DNA of 64,000 nt, taken from contig NZ_VORT01000009.1 of assembly GCF_007997155.1 (NCBI RefSeq), forward strand, positions 62,001 to 126,000, read 5' to 3'. Of the stretch, positions 1-9,677 are shown piece after piece. The position numbers and the translations under genes are program-made. The stretch comes from Aequorivita antarctica. Its GTDB lineage: Bacteria; Bacteroidota; Bacteroidia; Flavobacteriales; Flavobacteriaceae. The first letter of the stretch is position 1, and every line of letters begins with the position of its first letter. The notes beneath the pieces are model-generated. The model made no database searches. It was not told where the DNA came from and saw only the letters and a list, made by a program, of their open reading frames with translations.

Positions 1-386
1 CCGGTTCCCAAGAGGCCTCTAAATTCAATTTTTGAAACTTTGTTGTACTGTGTTTGCGTGAAGATCTCCCAAGCAATTCGAGGATGAAAACGGTAATTGT
101 AGCGCAGGTGTGCAATCCCCGCATTTTCAAATTTGTTACCCTCTATTTTCTGAAATTCTATATCACTTTTAAGTAAAACCAAATGCCTTTTCATTTTATA
201 CTGAAGATGAATGCTAGAATTGGCTCCCAAATAGTCATTCACATCCCGTTTTAAAGAAAAATTTAAGCTGGCGGAACCAGAGAATCCAGATGTGTCTGTT
301 ACTTTCCGGAGTGATTCGGCATTGAGTATTTGCGACTTTGCAGTAAATGAGAAGCTGATAATAAAGAGTGTGATTATATACTTCAT
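1..386 (-). CDS. DUF481-like outer-membrane protein, 3' end outside window
   Basis: The reverse strand is open from an ATG at 386 to the window edge, giving the first ~128 residues of a secreted protein. It begins with a signal peptide (MKYIITLFIISFSFTAKSQ). After that come alternating polar and hydrophobic stretches typical of a beta-barrel, including an LRYNYRFHPRIAWEIFTQ segment that resembles DUF481 (salt-induced outer-membrane protein) sequences. The C-terminus is missing, so the family call is tentative. Location in the outer membrane is inferred from the signal peptide and strand pattern. Confidence 0.6.
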   Translation of the reverse strand, partial: MKYIITLFIISFSFTAKSQILNAESLRKVTDTSGFSGSASLNFSLKRDVNDYLGANSSIHLQYKMKRHLVLLKSDIEFQKIEGNKFENAGIAHLRYNYRFHPRIAWEIFTQTQYNKVSKIEFRGLLGT

Positions 387-444
387 TCTATTTTTTTAGG
401 CTTTGTTAGTTCCTTAAAAATAATGAAAAGCTTTAATATAGCAG

Positions 445-835
445 TTATTGATTCTCTAGAAATTGTTTTAAGACAATGGCTTGGTTGTGATTTTCATCTT
501 TGGCGCCATAGAGCAAAGTGAGGCGTTTTACTTTGGTTTTGTTCAGTAGTTCTTCAACTAAGGCTGAATGATTATCCAGCTCTTTTTTATATTTTTTTTG
601 AAAACTCATCAAACCGTTCTTCTTTATGGTCAAACCACTTTCGAAGTTCTGTAGAAGGCGCGATCTCCTTCACCCACTCGTCTAGTTTTGTGTCTTCTTT
701 GCTTACTCCTCGTGGCCAAACTCTATCCACTAAAACTCTGAAACCATCATTTTTTAAGGCCTCTTCATAAATTCTTTTATTTGGATTTCCATAACTTTTC
801 AAAATTGAAAATTCTGAATCACTTATTCCCCCCAA
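445..835 (-). pseudogene. DUF488 family protein, frameshifted
   Basis: Two overlapping reading frames together encode one DUF488 protein of about 130 residues. The first frame (587-835) carries the family core [11 protein letters not shown] and [14 protein letters not shown]. The second frame (445-633) carries the C-terminal LTLLYGAKDENHNQAIVLKQFL motif. They join at an A8 run on the coding strand (plus-strand T run just before 600). Seven A residues would give FDEFSKKYKKEL, the expected family sequence, so one extra A breaks the frame. Start is probably TTG at 802 or 835; no ATG is available. The 5' end overlaps the dioxygenase stop, suggesting a shared transcript. A sequencing error or slippage-based decoding are alternatives to a true pseudogene. 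Confidence 0.75.
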
Positions 836-1728
836 TTAGCTATTTCTTCTTTTGACCAAAGTTTCGGGAAGAATTTGCGTTGCTGATATTTTGGATGCAA
901 GTATTTTTTCCATTCAGAGCCACCTGTGGCCGCTTTACTTTCGCCTTTGCGGTTTAGGTAGTGTTGTGCGGTATCCAAATGTACCAATGGCCACGCTACG
1001 TTATAAAAATGGTCAAACTGTTTTAGTTTATCTTTTAATTCTTCCGAAGGGTTTTCCATCTGCGCTACCCGTTCTTCAAGGGTTTTACCTTTTGTTTTTT
1101 CTACTAAAACTTTAAAATCGGCTTCGTATTTTTCGATGAACTGAAGAAGTGTTAAGCTTATTTTACCCGTTTTTCTGTTGTATCCGGCGTCTTTCCAATA
1201 CAGGTTCTCAAAGTAATCCTCCATAGTTGGATTTTGTGGCAAGCGCTGCTGTCCTTGGCTATTTACAAGGTTTTCAAGTTTGGTGCAGTAGAGTTCCAAA
1301 TAACGGAATGATGCACTTTGAAAACCACTAGCGGGTGTAAGTGTAGAGCGGAAGACATTATAGTCGTCATAGCTCATGCCGTCTTTCATGATATCGAAAG
1401 AGGTGATAAGCATCCGGGTGTATCTTTTTAAGCGGTCTAATTTTGTCAACCAAATTTCTTCAGAAAGATTTTCGCCCTCAGAAAGTTGCTTTATTTCGTG
1501 AATCATCATTTTTAGGGTCAGTTCCGTAACTTGATGATACATCACGAATATTTCTTCATCCTTAAAATCAGTTCGTGTTTTTTGAAGTGAAAGCAAGGTG
1601 TCCACTTGAATATAATCCCAATAATTAATAGGTTTAGCCTGAAGTAACCCTTTTAGATATGTCTCTGGATTTTCGCCAAGAGCCTTATATTTTTCTTCAA
1701 TAGCTTTTATTAATTCGTTGTTTTCCAT
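823..1728 (-). CDS. kynA: Tryptophan 2,3-dioxygenase
   Basis: 301 residues, normal length for the family. It oxidises L-tryptophan to N-formylkynurenine with heme, the first step of the kynurenine pathway. Visible marks: a YHQVTEL segment near residue 65 (substrate-binding His66), the heme-ligand candidate His250 in WPLVH, and the substrate loop [11 protein letters not shown] around 267-277. The start ATG at 1728 follows an AT-rich upstream region. It overlaps the broken DUF488 gene downstream. The same window encodes the whole Trp biosynthetic operon, but the two are far apart and not co-transcribed. Confidence 0.95.
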   Translation of the reverse strand: MENNELIKAIEEKYKALGENPETYLKGLLQAKPINYWDYIQVDTLLSLQKTRTDFKDEEIFVMYHQVTELTLKMMIHEIKQLSEGENLSEEIWLTKLDRLKRYTRMLITSFDIMKDGMSYDDYNVFRSTLTPASGFQSASFRYLELYCTKLENLVNSQGQQRLPQNPTMEDYFENLYWKDAGYNRKTGKISLTLLQFIEKYEADFKVLVEKTKGKTLEERVAQMENPSEELKDKLKQFDHFYNVAWPLVHLDTAQHYLNRKGESKAATGGSEWKKYLHPKYQQRKFFPKLWSKEEIANWGE

Positions 1729-1836
1729 TCTTTTATTTTTTGAAAAGAGGTTTTTAAGAAAGCGGTTTTTTAAAACGTTTCTAAAAATAAGGGATATTTT
1801 TCTATTTTTTGAAATATTCTAAAATGAGTTTTAAAG

Positions 1837-1874
1837 AAAAAGCCCTGTTACAAAATTTTGCAACAAGGCTTTTT
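1837..1874 (-). terminator. Rho-independent terminator downstream of the ppiD-like gene
   Basis: An 8-bp outer stem (AAAAAGCC with GGCTTTTT) continues inward with a second paired block separated by single mismatches. It lies 22 bp past the stop of the PpiD-like gene on the minus strand. Both flanks are A/T runs, so it could also act on plus-strand transcripts. Confidence 0.7.
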
Positions 1875-1895
1875 TTTATAAATTTTAAAGTGCTA

Positions 1896-4010
1896 CTAAT
1901 AAAAATTAGCGCGATTATCTTCAATATTGGCTTTCTTTTTAAGGGCGTTGAAAACTTGGGTCGGTGCGCCAGGAGCCTCTTTAGTGCTCATTTGGTTGGC
2001 AAAGTTTACATATGATTCCATTTTTGGTGCTGGATTGAACGCAGTCACTTTTACTTTGTAAACGCCATTCTTGCCGTCTATCAATGGAGTTGTTTCGCCA
2101 GGTTTTGTACCAAAGGCCATACCTGCTACTTTCGGCTCGCTAGTAGCCCCTATTAGAGGGTTTGCCATACTAACTCCCGTAGCGGTTTGGACTACCACGT
2201 TTTGACTTGCAGCAACTTCTTCAAGGGTTGCTCCTTTTATTGATTCTTGTATTTTTTTAGCTTTTTTCTCGTTGCGCAAAATAGGTGTTACCGCTGCAGA
2301 AGCATCAGTAGCTGTCATAAGGCCTTTAGGATTTTTACGAGTAAGCTGTGCTATAACATAACCGTTCGGTACACTGAAACGTTTGGTGTTACCAACTTTG
2401 GTTTCTTCGTTAAACGCCCAGTTAACTATAGTTCTGTTTTCACCTATACCAGGAATGTTAGAATCCATATTGCCCATTTTGTTAACGGGTTTTAATTCAA
2501 GATTTTGTGCTTTAGCCAACTCTGTAAAATCTGCATCTTTTACAGCAAGTTCAAATTTTGAAGCATCTGAAAATACTTGGTTTGTGGTTTTGTCAGAAGG
2601 TTCAATGTTTTTTACAACTGTTGCAAGTTTAATGGCTGGTTTTGCCCCAGACTGCTTGCCAACTTCAACTACGTGAAAACCAAAATCAGTTTCAACAAGA
2701 CCTATTGTACCTGTTGAGTTGTTGAAGATAAAATTGTCAAAAGGAGGCACCATTCTTCCAGGAGTAGAATTACCTAGGTCACCGCCATTGTCTTTGGAGC
2801 TGTCGTCAGAAAATTTTGTAGCAAGCTCAGCAAATTTTGATTTGTCTTTTTTCACAACACTCAAAATGCTATCGGCCAATTTTTGAGCTTCTTCCTTAGT
2901 TCTTGTAACAGTTTCAGGAGCGCGCATAGTACCAACGTAACGAATCAAGATATGTTTTGACTCTGCAGAGTCAGGCATTTTTTTGGTGTCCAAAACTTTG
3001 GAAAGATAAAGTGCACTTTCCACACTATAAGGACCATAGATATCTCCCTTGTTTAAATTGATAAGTGTATCAGCAACGGTCGGTGGAAGGTCCTTTTTGA
3101 ACATCCAACGGTCATAATACGGAACATCAGAATTTGCGTTAACGTATTCTTCGTAATTTTTTGTGTTTCTAAAGCCAGCAATAGTATCGTTTGCTTTTGT
3201 GTCTTGGTTAAACTCAACTTTGTCTTTTAACAAAGTGGCTATTGTTGTTTTTGCTTCCTCAGTGTCAGCTTCAGATGGTTTCTCAGCGAAAAACACATAT
3301 TGGATATCTGCTTGAGGCTCCACTTGAAAGTCATTGGGATGTGCCGCAACGTATTTTTTAATTTCTTCGTCAGAAACCTTTACATCTTCATCAGCAATTT
3401 TGCTGTAGGGAACCAACAAATACTGAAAGTTTAAGTTGTCATTTTGAAAATGATATTCTTGCTCACCTTCGGCAACTGTGGAGCGAAGTCCGCCTTTTAT
3501 CATATTGTAATAGGTGGTTTGAAGCACGCCGTTCGCAATGTCTTCTTCAAATTTAAGCCATTGCTTATACATTTCTGGAGAAGAGGCTTTGATACTTGCG
3601 ATGTATTCCTGGATTTTACCTTGATCCACTTGTCCTGAATCGTTCAAGAAAGTTGGATTGCTGGCCAATTGCGTTTTTAGAGCATCGTCTATTTGGGCTT
3701 TTTCAACAGTAAGTCCCGCTTTTTCAATCTGCTCGTCCATAATGACTTTACGCAGTTCGCGGTCCCAAACCATATTCATGGCTTGAGTTGTATTTCCGTT
3801 TGGCCCCATGTTTCGCTGTGTGGCTTCCACTTCTTCCATAAAACTTTGTCTGGAAATGTCTTCGCCGTTAATGGTAGCGATAGTGTCCTGTCCCTTTGGG
3901 CCACTGCTGCCTTTGGTCAACACATCACTTAAAATAAAGGCAAAAAGCGCCAATGCAATAATAAGGATAAGGAATATCCCTCTTTTTCTAATACTGTTTA
4001 AGATTGCCAT
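1896..4010 (-). CDS. ppiD: PpiD/SurA-like peptidylprolyl isomerase, membrane-anchored
   Basis: About 704 residues from the ATG at 4010 (MAILNSIRKRG), preferred over an upstream in-frame ATG because it puts a short positively charged segment just before the membrane anchor (residues ~11-30), as in PpiD. A SurA-N-like region follows, then a parvulin PPIase domain at ~346-455 (SKHILIRY...FAELATKFSDD...NGGDLG...TDFGFHVVEV), then a long C-terminal region. The protein is predicted to face the periplasm and help fold outer-membrane and secreted proteins. It is the last gene of the envelope cluster and is followed by a hairpin terminator. Confidence 0.9.
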   Translation of the reverse strand: MAILNSIRKRGIFLILIIALALFAFILSDVLTKGSSGPKGQDTIATINGEDISRQSFMEEVEATQRNMGPNGNTTQAMNMVWDRELRKVIMDEQIEKAGLTVEKAQIDDALKTQLASNPTFLNDSGQVDQGKIQEYIASIKASSPEMYKQWLKFEEDIANGVLQTTYYNMIKGGLRSTVAEGEQEYHFQNDNLNFQYLLVPYSKIADEDVKVSDEEIKKYVAAHPNDFQVEPQADIQYVFFAEKPSEADTEEAKTTIATLLKDKVEFNQDTKANDTIAGFRNTKNYEEYVNANSDVPYYDRWMFKKDLPPTVADTLINLNKGDIYGPYSVESALYLSKVLDTKKMPDSAESKHILIRYVGTMRAPETVTRTKEEAQKLADSILSVVKKDKSKFAELATKFSDDSSKDNGGDLGNSTPGRMVPPFDNFIFNNSTGTIGLVETDFGFHVVEVGKQSGAKPAIKLATVVKNIEPSDKTTNQVFSDASKFELAVKDADFTELAKAQNLELKPVNKMGNMDSNIPGIGENRTIVNWAFNEETKVGNTKRFSVPNGYVIAQLTRKNPKGLMTATDASAAVTPILRNEKKAKKIQESIKGATLEEVAASQNVVVQTATGVSMANPLIGATSEPKVAGMAFGTKPGETTPLIDGKNGVYKVKVTAFNPAPKMESYVNFANQMSTKEAPGAPTQVFNALKKKANIEDNRANFY

Positions 4011-4204
4011 TTGATGTTCAAATTTATCTCCCATTACATCCGGTTTGCCAGATGAAAAGGTCTTTGGTTGTGAATTCCTTTTATCCCTTAATGTTAATCA
4101 AGGTTTTAGAGGACTTGTTTTTTAGATTATTTAGGTGGCGAAAATACCATTTTCCCTGCATTAATAAAAAAGTATATTGAAAAAATTGTGGAAATGTTCA
4201 AAAT

Positions 4205-5458
4205 CTAATCTTCATGGATAATTTTTAATTCCACAAGTTCAATTTTTGTGTTGGAAACTTCCAGAATTGTGAAGGTAAATTTATCGATTTCAACGGTTTC
4301 ACCTTTTTCTGGAATTTCTTCGGTGTGATTCACGATAAGGCCGCCGAGGGTTTCGTAGTTTTCACTTTCTTCCAAATCAAGTTTGTAGTTTTCGTTGAGG
4401 TAATCTACTTCCAAACGGGCGGAAAATTTAAAATGGTCTTCGCCAAGTTCTTCTTCAATAAGTGCGATGCTGTCGTGTTCGTCTTCAATTTCGCCGAAAA
4501 GCTCTTCAATAATATCTTCAACTGTAATAATTCCGCTAGTTCCACCATATTCGTCAATTACAACGGCAAGGCTTTTTCTTTTTTTGCTGAGGATGCCTAG
4601 CACATCTTTAACGAGCATGGTTTCGGGTACAAAAACCACGGGCATCAATACTTTTTTAAGGTTTGCAGGTTTTTTGAAAAGCTCGAAAGAATGTATATAG
4701 CCTAAAATATCGTCTATGTTTTCATTGTAAACCAATATTTTTGAAAGACCAGTTTCGGTAAAAAGTTTGGCGAGTTCTTTTGGCGAGGTGTCAATATCTA
4801 CCGCTACAACCTCTGTTCGAGGAATCATGGCTTCGCGCGATTTTACTTCAGAAAAATCCAGCGCGTTTTGGAATATCTGAATTTCCGAATCCATTTCCTC
4901 TTTAGCCTCTGAAATATCCATTTGTTCGGAAATATAATTTCCAAGTTCCAATTTACTGAAGGTGAGTTGCACGGTATCGCCTTCGGACTTAAAAATAAGT
5001 TTTAGCACCAAATCTGAAATCCAAATGATGAATTCTGAAATAAAAGAAAAAAGAACATAAAAAAAATAGGCGGGAACGGCAAAAACTTTAACCAAACTGT
5101 TTGCGTAGATTTGAAAGAAAACCTTTGGAAGAAATTCTGCGGTCAATAAAATTATTAAAGTTGAAATAATAGTTTGCACCAATAAACCCCCGAAACCAGC
5201 CAGTGGAATGTATTCCATTAACAGGTCGCCCATAAAAAAACCGTATATAACAAGGGCAATATTATTGCCCACGAGCATCGTAGCAATGAATTTTGAAGGA
5301 CGTTTGGTAATTTTTTTAAGGATTCCAGACAAGAAGTTGTTTTGTTTCTTTTCAATCTCTATGTGGATTTTGTTGGAAGAAACGTATGCAATTTCCATCC
5401 CCGAGAAAAAAGCGGAGAGGATGAGCATTGTCAGTATTATTATGATGCTGTAATCCAA
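4205..5458 (-). CDS. CNNM/CBS-domain transporter-associated protein (HlyC/CorC family)
   Basis: 417 residues. The N-terminal CNNM region (~1-190) has about four membrane helices. A CBS pair follows (~205-330, with MIPRTEVVAVD and DEYGGTSGIITVEDIIEELFGEIEDEHD), then a C-terminal CorC_HlyC domain (~345-417, ending in FTILEVSNTKIELVELKI). Members are linked to Mg/Co ion transport; the gliding protein GldE of flavobacteria belongs to the same superfamily. I see nothing that decides between these roles. It lies in the envelope cluster between ppiD and the small membrane protein, about 170 bp from ppiD. Confidence 0.9.
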   Translation of the reverse strand: MDYSIIIILTMLILSAFFSGMEIAYVSSNKIHIEIEKKQNNFLSGILKKITKRPSKFIATMLVGNNIALVIYGFFMGDLLMEYIPLAGFGGLLVQTIISTLIILLTAEFLPKVFFQIYANSLVKVFAVPAYFFYVLFSFISEFIIWISDLVLKLIFKSEGDTVQLTFSKLELGNYISEQMDISEAKEEMDSEIQIFQNALDFSEVKSREAMIPRTEVVAVDIDTSPKELAKLFTETGLSKILVYNENIDDILGYIHSFELFKKPANLKKVLMPVVFVPETMLVKDVLGILSKKRKSLAVVIDEYGGTSGIITVEDIIEELFGEIEDEHDSIALIEEELGEDHFKFSARLEVDYLNENYKLDLEESENYETLGGLIVNHTEEIPEKGETVEIDKFTFTILEVSNTKIELVELKIIHED

Positions 5459-5476
5459 TTTGAATTTTTGTTTTAA

Positions 5477-5522
5477 AGAGGAAACATTCCTCTAGCTCTT
5501 AATTAGACTGCGCTCAGCACAG
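5477..5522. repeat. Spacer hairpin plus remnant of a dispersed repeat
   Basis: A perfect 7-bp hairpin with a 3-nt loop (AGAGGAA-aca-TTCCTCT, 5477-5493) lies upstream of the CNNM gene. It is followed at 5506-5522 by GACTGCGCTCAGCACAG, which resembles one arm of the GACTnCGCTCAGGACAG-type repeat common in Bacteroidota genomes. Related sequence appears inside argS. Function unknown. Confidence 0.35.
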
Positions 5523-5552
5523 ATTTGAATGGAGGATTTTTTTATGTTAAAA

Positions 5553-5750
5553 TTAATCTTCGGAACGGTTTTCCATTTTCTTTCTGAAATTTCTTTTAAA
5601 GAAAAACATAAAGATAGCAACTACCACAAAAAAGAGGAAAAGATAGGCTCGGTTTGGCTCAGTATTCCAATTGTTTACTGCTTCATAAGCAAAAAATACT
5701 GCAATTATAAGATATGCATATTCAAAAAAACGATATACTTTATTTAACAT
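5553..5750 (-). CDS. Small two-helix membrane protein
   Basis: 65 residues from ATG at 5750, which overlaps the 3' end of lptC by 11 bp and sits behind an AGAAG sequence. The alternative upstream start is a TTG. Two hydrophobic segments (FEYAYLIIAVFFAYEAV and AYLFLFFVVVAIFMFFF) are followed by a basic tail (KRNFRKKMENRSED), so the C-terminus is probably cytoplasmic. I do not recognise a characterised family. Overlap with lptC suggests translational coupling and an envelope-related role. Confidence 0.7.
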   Translation of the reverse strand: MLNKVYRFFEYAYLIIAVFFAYEAVNNWNTEPNRAYLFLFFVVVAIFMFFFKRNFRKKMENRSED

Positions 5751-6318
5751 CTTCTGTTTTGGTTTTGTCAACTAATTGAACTCCTTGATTTTTTCTGGAT
5801 AGAAAGGTAGTGAAATCTTCACTACTGTCAAATCCTACGGCGCCATCGTTATAGGAACCATCTTTAAATTTTATTTGATAGGGCTTGTCTGTGAAAACCC
5901 ATTTATTTTTTTGATCCCAATAGAGCTGGTTGGCTTTTAAAACAACACTATCTGCTGTTACCACTACTACGTTTTTGCGCAAATCGACCAAGCCGGTTCC
6001 GTCAAATTGGATAGCATAATCTGCTGTTACGGTGTTTTTTTTTCCATCTTCGTCCCAAAAGCGCACTTCAATTCCCTCAGGAAATTCTTTATATGGAAAT
6101 TCCAAATTTGAGTAATCGAGCAATTTATCAGCCAAAAGATTGGTCACCAATTTCCCCGAATCTGTATATTTAAAATTAATACCTTTTCCTTCTGCAATGG
6201 GTGCTCCGTCAGAAAGACTTAGTTTTTTTACGTTTTGGTAATTGCTTTCACATGCAAAAAGCGTGATGACCAATACCAAGGCCATCACGCTTTTAAACAT
6301 ATTTATAGTGGTGTACAT
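5740..6318 (-). CDS. lptC: LPS export protein LptC-like lipoprotein
   Basis: 192 residues with a lipoprotein signal (ALVLVITLFAC). The body matches the LptC/OstA-like beta-jellyroll: LVTNLLADKLLDYSNLEFPYKEFPEGIEVRFWD, then DLRKNVVVVTADSVVLKANQLYWDQKNKWVFTD. LptC links the inner-membrane LptBFG transporter to the periplasmic LPS bridge. The start at 6318 is 2 bp after the TPR gene stop; an internal ATG at 6300 is also possible and would begin the signal peptide directly. Being a lipoprotein rather than having a plain membrane helix is common in Bacteroidota. Confidence 0.88.
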   Translation of the reverse strand: MYTTINMFKSVMALVLVITLFACESNYQNVKKLSLSDGAPIAEGKGINFKYTDSGKLVTNLLADKLLDYSNLEFPYKEFPEGIEVRFWDEDGKKNTVTADYAIQFDGTGLVDLRKNVVVVTADSVVLKANQLYWDQKNKWVFTDKPYQIKFKDGSYNDGAVGFDSSEDFTTFLSRKNQGVQLVDKTKTEDVK

Positions 6319-6320
6319 TC

Positions 6321-7685
6321 TTATAAGTTAGGAACTCTTACGCTTCCGCCAACCCAACAATTGAATTTAATTGTTTTGCCAGCCATACCTTCAGAAAAGA
6401 TGTCGCTTGCCTGTGGAGCACGTTGTCTGTAGCTACTTGCGGCTGCTCTTGCATTTGAAGCAATTGTTCCATCAACTCGGGCTGCTTTGTCCATCATATC
6501 TGCAGCTAGCCAGTACATTGCTCTTTTTTCAAATACAGTAGTTCCGCAGTTGTTGGCACTATCTGAATACATTGCGCCAATTTTATAGTAAGCGATTCCA
6601 GCAGAAGGTTTTGCTTCAAGCATTTTGTTATAGTAGTTTCTTGCTGTACCAAGGCTTCCTTTTTTGCGATAGTTTTCTGCAATGCTATAGTATATACGTG
6701 CTTTTTTAGAATTATCCTTTTCTAGATCCGCAGCTTGGTTGAAATATTCCAAAGCTTTTGAGGCTTTGCCTTCAGCTTCAGCTTGTTTACCCAAAAGGTA
6801 GGCAGAAGTAGAACTTGGCTCTAACTCGTGAAGACGCACTGCCAGTTTGTTTGATAATGGGCTTTCGCAATCTTTAGCATCCAGTCTGTTACTAGCAGCT
6901 TTTAACCAATCTATATCGTTCTTTTTCTGCTCGTAGTCTTTTTCATAAAGAGGGATAAGGTTTGGACAATCTGCCAACTGCCCCAATTTTCCGTTAACGC
7001 TTTCTTCAACAGTTGCGTAAACACCTAAGTTGTTTTCATAAACATCTTTAGCGCGTTGTTCTTTATCACTAAGGGCCGTTCCTGCTTCTTCTTTATCCAT
7101 TAAAGGTGTAAGTTTTGAAGCGAGACTGTTTTTTTCAGTGTCTATTTTGCTTATAACAATATCATATAGATCAAAGATTTCTTGGATGTCTTTCTGACCG
7201 TCGTTAAAAAGGTCAACAGCTAATGAGAAATAGGCATAAAGACTTTTTCCGCTTGTAAAATTTTCTGGATCCTTCTTGAAGGCTTCGTCATAAGCTTTGA
7301 ATTGCTCAGCTTTTGAGCCAATGTTGTTGTCAAATTTTATTTGGGCAATGGTTGAAAGAACATCACCTTCCTTAGTTTGCTCTGGAAAGTTTTGAAGTCT
7401 TAATTGATATGCTTGAATAAGATTGTTTATTTTGCTTTTATCACCTTTTTCTTCAACAAAATATTCAAACATTTTAATACCATATTGGTAAATAGCAAGA
7501 TTATAATTTGGACAATCTTTTATTAGGTTTTCGTAATGAGGAAGTGCTGCCTCGTAATTTTTTATTTTGGCTTGTTCTGTAAAATAAGACATTAAAATTG
7601 TACAGTCATCCGGTGCCTGTGCAAAAGATTTTGCAGAAACAGAAAGCAGTGCAATGGTAAATAATAAAATGAATTTCGTTTTCAT
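6321..7685 (-). CDS. Secreted TPR-repeat protein
   Basis: 454 residues with a cleavable signal peptide (FILLFTIALLSVSAKSFAQA). Several TPR-like helical repeats are visible; the clearest are in the C-terminal half (SSTSAYLLGKQAEAEGKASKALEYFNQAADLEKDNSKKARIYYSIAENYRKKGSLGTARNYYNKML). It ends in a short conserved-looking tail with FNCWVGGSVRVPNL. It is probably a periplasmic or outer-membrane-associated scaffold. It lies between the FadL-like barrel gene and lptC in one transcription unit, which suggests a role in envelope assembly. No specific function can be assigned. Confidence 0.85.
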   Translation of the reverse strand: MKTKFILLFTIALLSVSAKSFAQAPDDCTILMSYFTEQAKIKNYEAALPHYENLIKDCPNYNLAIYQYGIKMFEYFVEEKGDKSKINNLIQAYQLRLQNFPEQTKEGDVLSTIAQIKFDNNIGSKAEQFKAYDEAFKKDPENFTSGKSLYAYFSLAVDLFNDGQKDIQEIFDLYDIVISKIDTEKNSLASKLTPLMDKEEAGTALSDKEQRAKDVYENNLGVYATVEESVNGKLGQLADCPNLIPLYEKDYEQKKNDIDWLKAASNRLDAKDCESPLSNKLAVRLHELEPSSTSAYLLGKQAEAEGKASKALEYFNQAADLEKDNSKKARIYYSIAENYRKKGSLGTARNYYNKMLEAKPSAGIAYYKIGAMYSDSANNCGTTVFEKRAMYWLAADMMDKAARVDGTIASNARAAASSYRQRAPQASDIFSEGMAGKTIKFNCWVGGSVRVPNL

Positions 7686-7710
7686 GGTATTGCTATTAGT
7701 AGTATTAATC

Positions 7711-8952
7711 TTAATCGTATAATCTTTTTTCGAACCAACGGTCGTTTAATGAGAAACTTAAATATGTATTGAAAAAGGTTTCTTTTATTAAACCAAAGTC
7801 TGTTGTTCCCCGACTTCCATATTCAAAACCTAAATTCATATTAGAGAATAATCGTCCGATGGGTAATCCTACTCCAAAAGATATGCCAAACTCATTAATG
7901 TCGTGTCCGCTCACACTCAGGCCTGTTTGCTCAAACCTTGCTCCAGCTCTGTAAACGACTCTCTTGTAGTAATCTCCGAAAGAATTATAATTGGGAATAT
8001 AAAAACCTCCCACGTTAAATTTGGAAGCATTTTTATAGGTTACATTTTCAATGGTGAATGAGCGGTTTGTAAAATTACTTGTTTTTTGGTTTACGTATTC
8101 CAATCCAAGGCCCCAATTTTTTGGTTTGCTTATGCCTACCCCAAATGTAAATTGTGAAGGAAAGGTAAACTCTGTGTTAGGCACAGATACTTCTCTTACA
8201 TCAATATCATATATACCCGAAGGAAGTATAGATATACTTCCTGTTGTTCTAAGATTTTCTGAGTTAAAATTTGTTCCTGGTATAAAACTCAAAGAACCAG
8301 TAAGTTCTAAGTTTTCGGTAACCATTCTTTTATACAATGCTCCAATATTAAAAGTAAAACCTGATAGGTTTGACCTATTAATAACACGGGTTCCGTATTG
8401 AAGCTCTGATTTTTGAGTAACTGCAGTGTTCTCAATTTTACCAAAATTATAACTGGCATCCACACCAAGGCTAAATTCAGGAGTAACTTGATATCCAAGA
8501 GCAAGGAATGCTTTGTTTAAGCCACCGTTTCCAGTGTATTGTGTAATGCCGTCAGGTATTTCAGAATAAAAATCATAGCCCACTGAAGTATAAGGAATAA
8601 GTCCAAAACCCATTCCGAATTTACCCATAGGAATACCCATTGCCAAGTAATCTAGCGTTGTAGTGGAAGTGTTTTGGCTTTCAGTGCTGGTCTTTTGTGA
8701 TATAGACTGATGGCTGCCCCCCACGGAAAAATTAATCAATCGCAGTCCTGCATAACCAGCAGGGTTTTGAAGATTTAAGTGAATGCTGTCAGAGAAAACA
8801 CCCAAACCTCCCATAGATCTGTTTTCAGCAGTACCGCGAAATGTTAGCGACCCAATACCATAAAAAGAATAAGGTGAGGTGGTTCCTTCCTGAGCAAGGG
8901 CGATACTGGTTATAAATAAAAATAAACCAATTACTATTTTTCTAAACATCAA
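7711..8952 (-). CDS. Outer-membrane beta-barrel protein, OmpP1/FadL-like
   Basis: 413 residues with a signal peptide (IVIGLFLFITSIALAQ). The start region TSPYSFYGIGSLTFRGTAENRSMGGLGVF is typical of Bacteroidota OmpP1/FadL or PorV-like barrels. Many amphipathic strands follow, and the protein ends with a barrel-like strand pattern. The ATG overlaps the coaX stop, so the two are translationally coupled. Substrate unknown. Confidence 0.82.
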   Translation of the reverse strand: MMFRKIVIGLFLFITSIALAQEGTTSPYSFYGIGSLTFRGTAENRSMGGLGVFSDSIHLNLQNPAGYAGLRLINFSVGGSHQSISQKTSTESQNTSTTTLDYLAMGIPMGKFGMGFGLIPYTSVGYDFYSEIPDGITQYTGNGGLNKAFLALGYQVTPEFSLGVDASYNFGKIENTAVTQKSELQYGTRVINRSNLSGFTFNIGALYKRMVTENLELTGSLSFIPGTNFNSENLRTTGSISILPSGIYDIDVREVSVPNTEFTFPSQFTFGVGISKPKNWGLGLEYVNQKTSNFTNRSFTIENVTYKNASKFNVGGFYIPNYNSFGDYYKRVVYRAGARFEQTGLSVSGHDINEFGISFGVGLPIGRLFSNMNLGFEYGSRGTTDFGLIKETFFNTYLSFSLNDRWFEKRLYD

Positions 8953-9677
8953 TGTTTGTTAAATTCTAAAATATGGTTCAATCCCTCCAATAAAAAATTT
9001 GAGTTGGCAAAGATGTCATTTTTTATACTATCTCGCAAAAAATGTACGTCTCCTCCTGTTAAAATAACTGTTAAATTGTGGTAATTTTCATGATACTCAC
9101 TTATATAGCCATCTATTTCGTACAAAACGCCGTTTATCACCCCTGAATGTATGGAGGCTGTAGTATTGTTTCCTATGTATAAATTTGGATTGGTTGCTTC
9201 AAGTAACGGTAATTTTTCGGTAAACGTATGCAAAGCTTTATAGCGAAGCGAAATACCTGGAGAAATAGCCCCACCCAAGTATTCATTTTCAGAATTTAAA
9301 AAATCATAAGTAATACAAGTTCCCGCATCGATTACTAAAACATTTTCACCTGAATACTGCTCGGCGGCCGCGCTTACTAAGGCAATGCGATCTATTCCCA
9401 ATGTTTGTGGTGTTTCGTATTTATTAGTGAATGGGATTTTAGTTTGATGGTTTAAAATCAAAACATCAAATAGTTGCTCTAATTTCAATAATTGGTGTCC
9501 TGATAGATTTGCTACGGATGAAATAATGCATTTCTGAATTGCGGGTAAAGCTTCGGAAATTTCGGCAAGTGTATGCAAAAGATCTTTTTTAATGCACGTT
9601 TTTTTTAGCTTGAGTTTTCCAGAATCGAACACTCCAAGCTTTATCAGTGTGTTCCCTACATCTATTGTGAGATTCAT
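8949..9677 (-). CDS. coaX: Type III pantothenate kinase
   Basis: 242 residues. It phosphorylates pantothenate, the first step of CoA synthesis. The ASKHA-fold phosphate motif DVGNT is at residues 6-10, TLGIDRIAL and NVLVIDAGTCITYDFL mark the central core, and GGAISPG and GGD complete the signature. It is the first gene of the minus-strand envelope cluster and overlaps the barrel gene by 4 bp. Confidence 0.96.
   Translation of the reverse strand: MNLTIDVGNTLIKLGVFDSGKLKLKKTCIKKDLLHTLAEISEALPAIQKCIISSVANLSGHQLLKLEQLFDVLILNHQTKIPFTNKYETPQTLGIDRIALVSAAAEQYSGENVLVIDAGTCITYDFLNSENEYLGGAISPGISLRYKALHTFTEKLPLLEATNPNLYIGNNTTASIHSGVINGVLYEIDGYISEYHENYHNLTVILTGGDVHFLRDSIKNDIFANSNFLLEGLNHILEFNKH

Noticed and set aside
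5529-5747. 72-codon plus-strand ORF opposite the small membrane protein
   Set aside because: Its sequence is low-complexity and antisense to a better-supported gene coupled to lptC.
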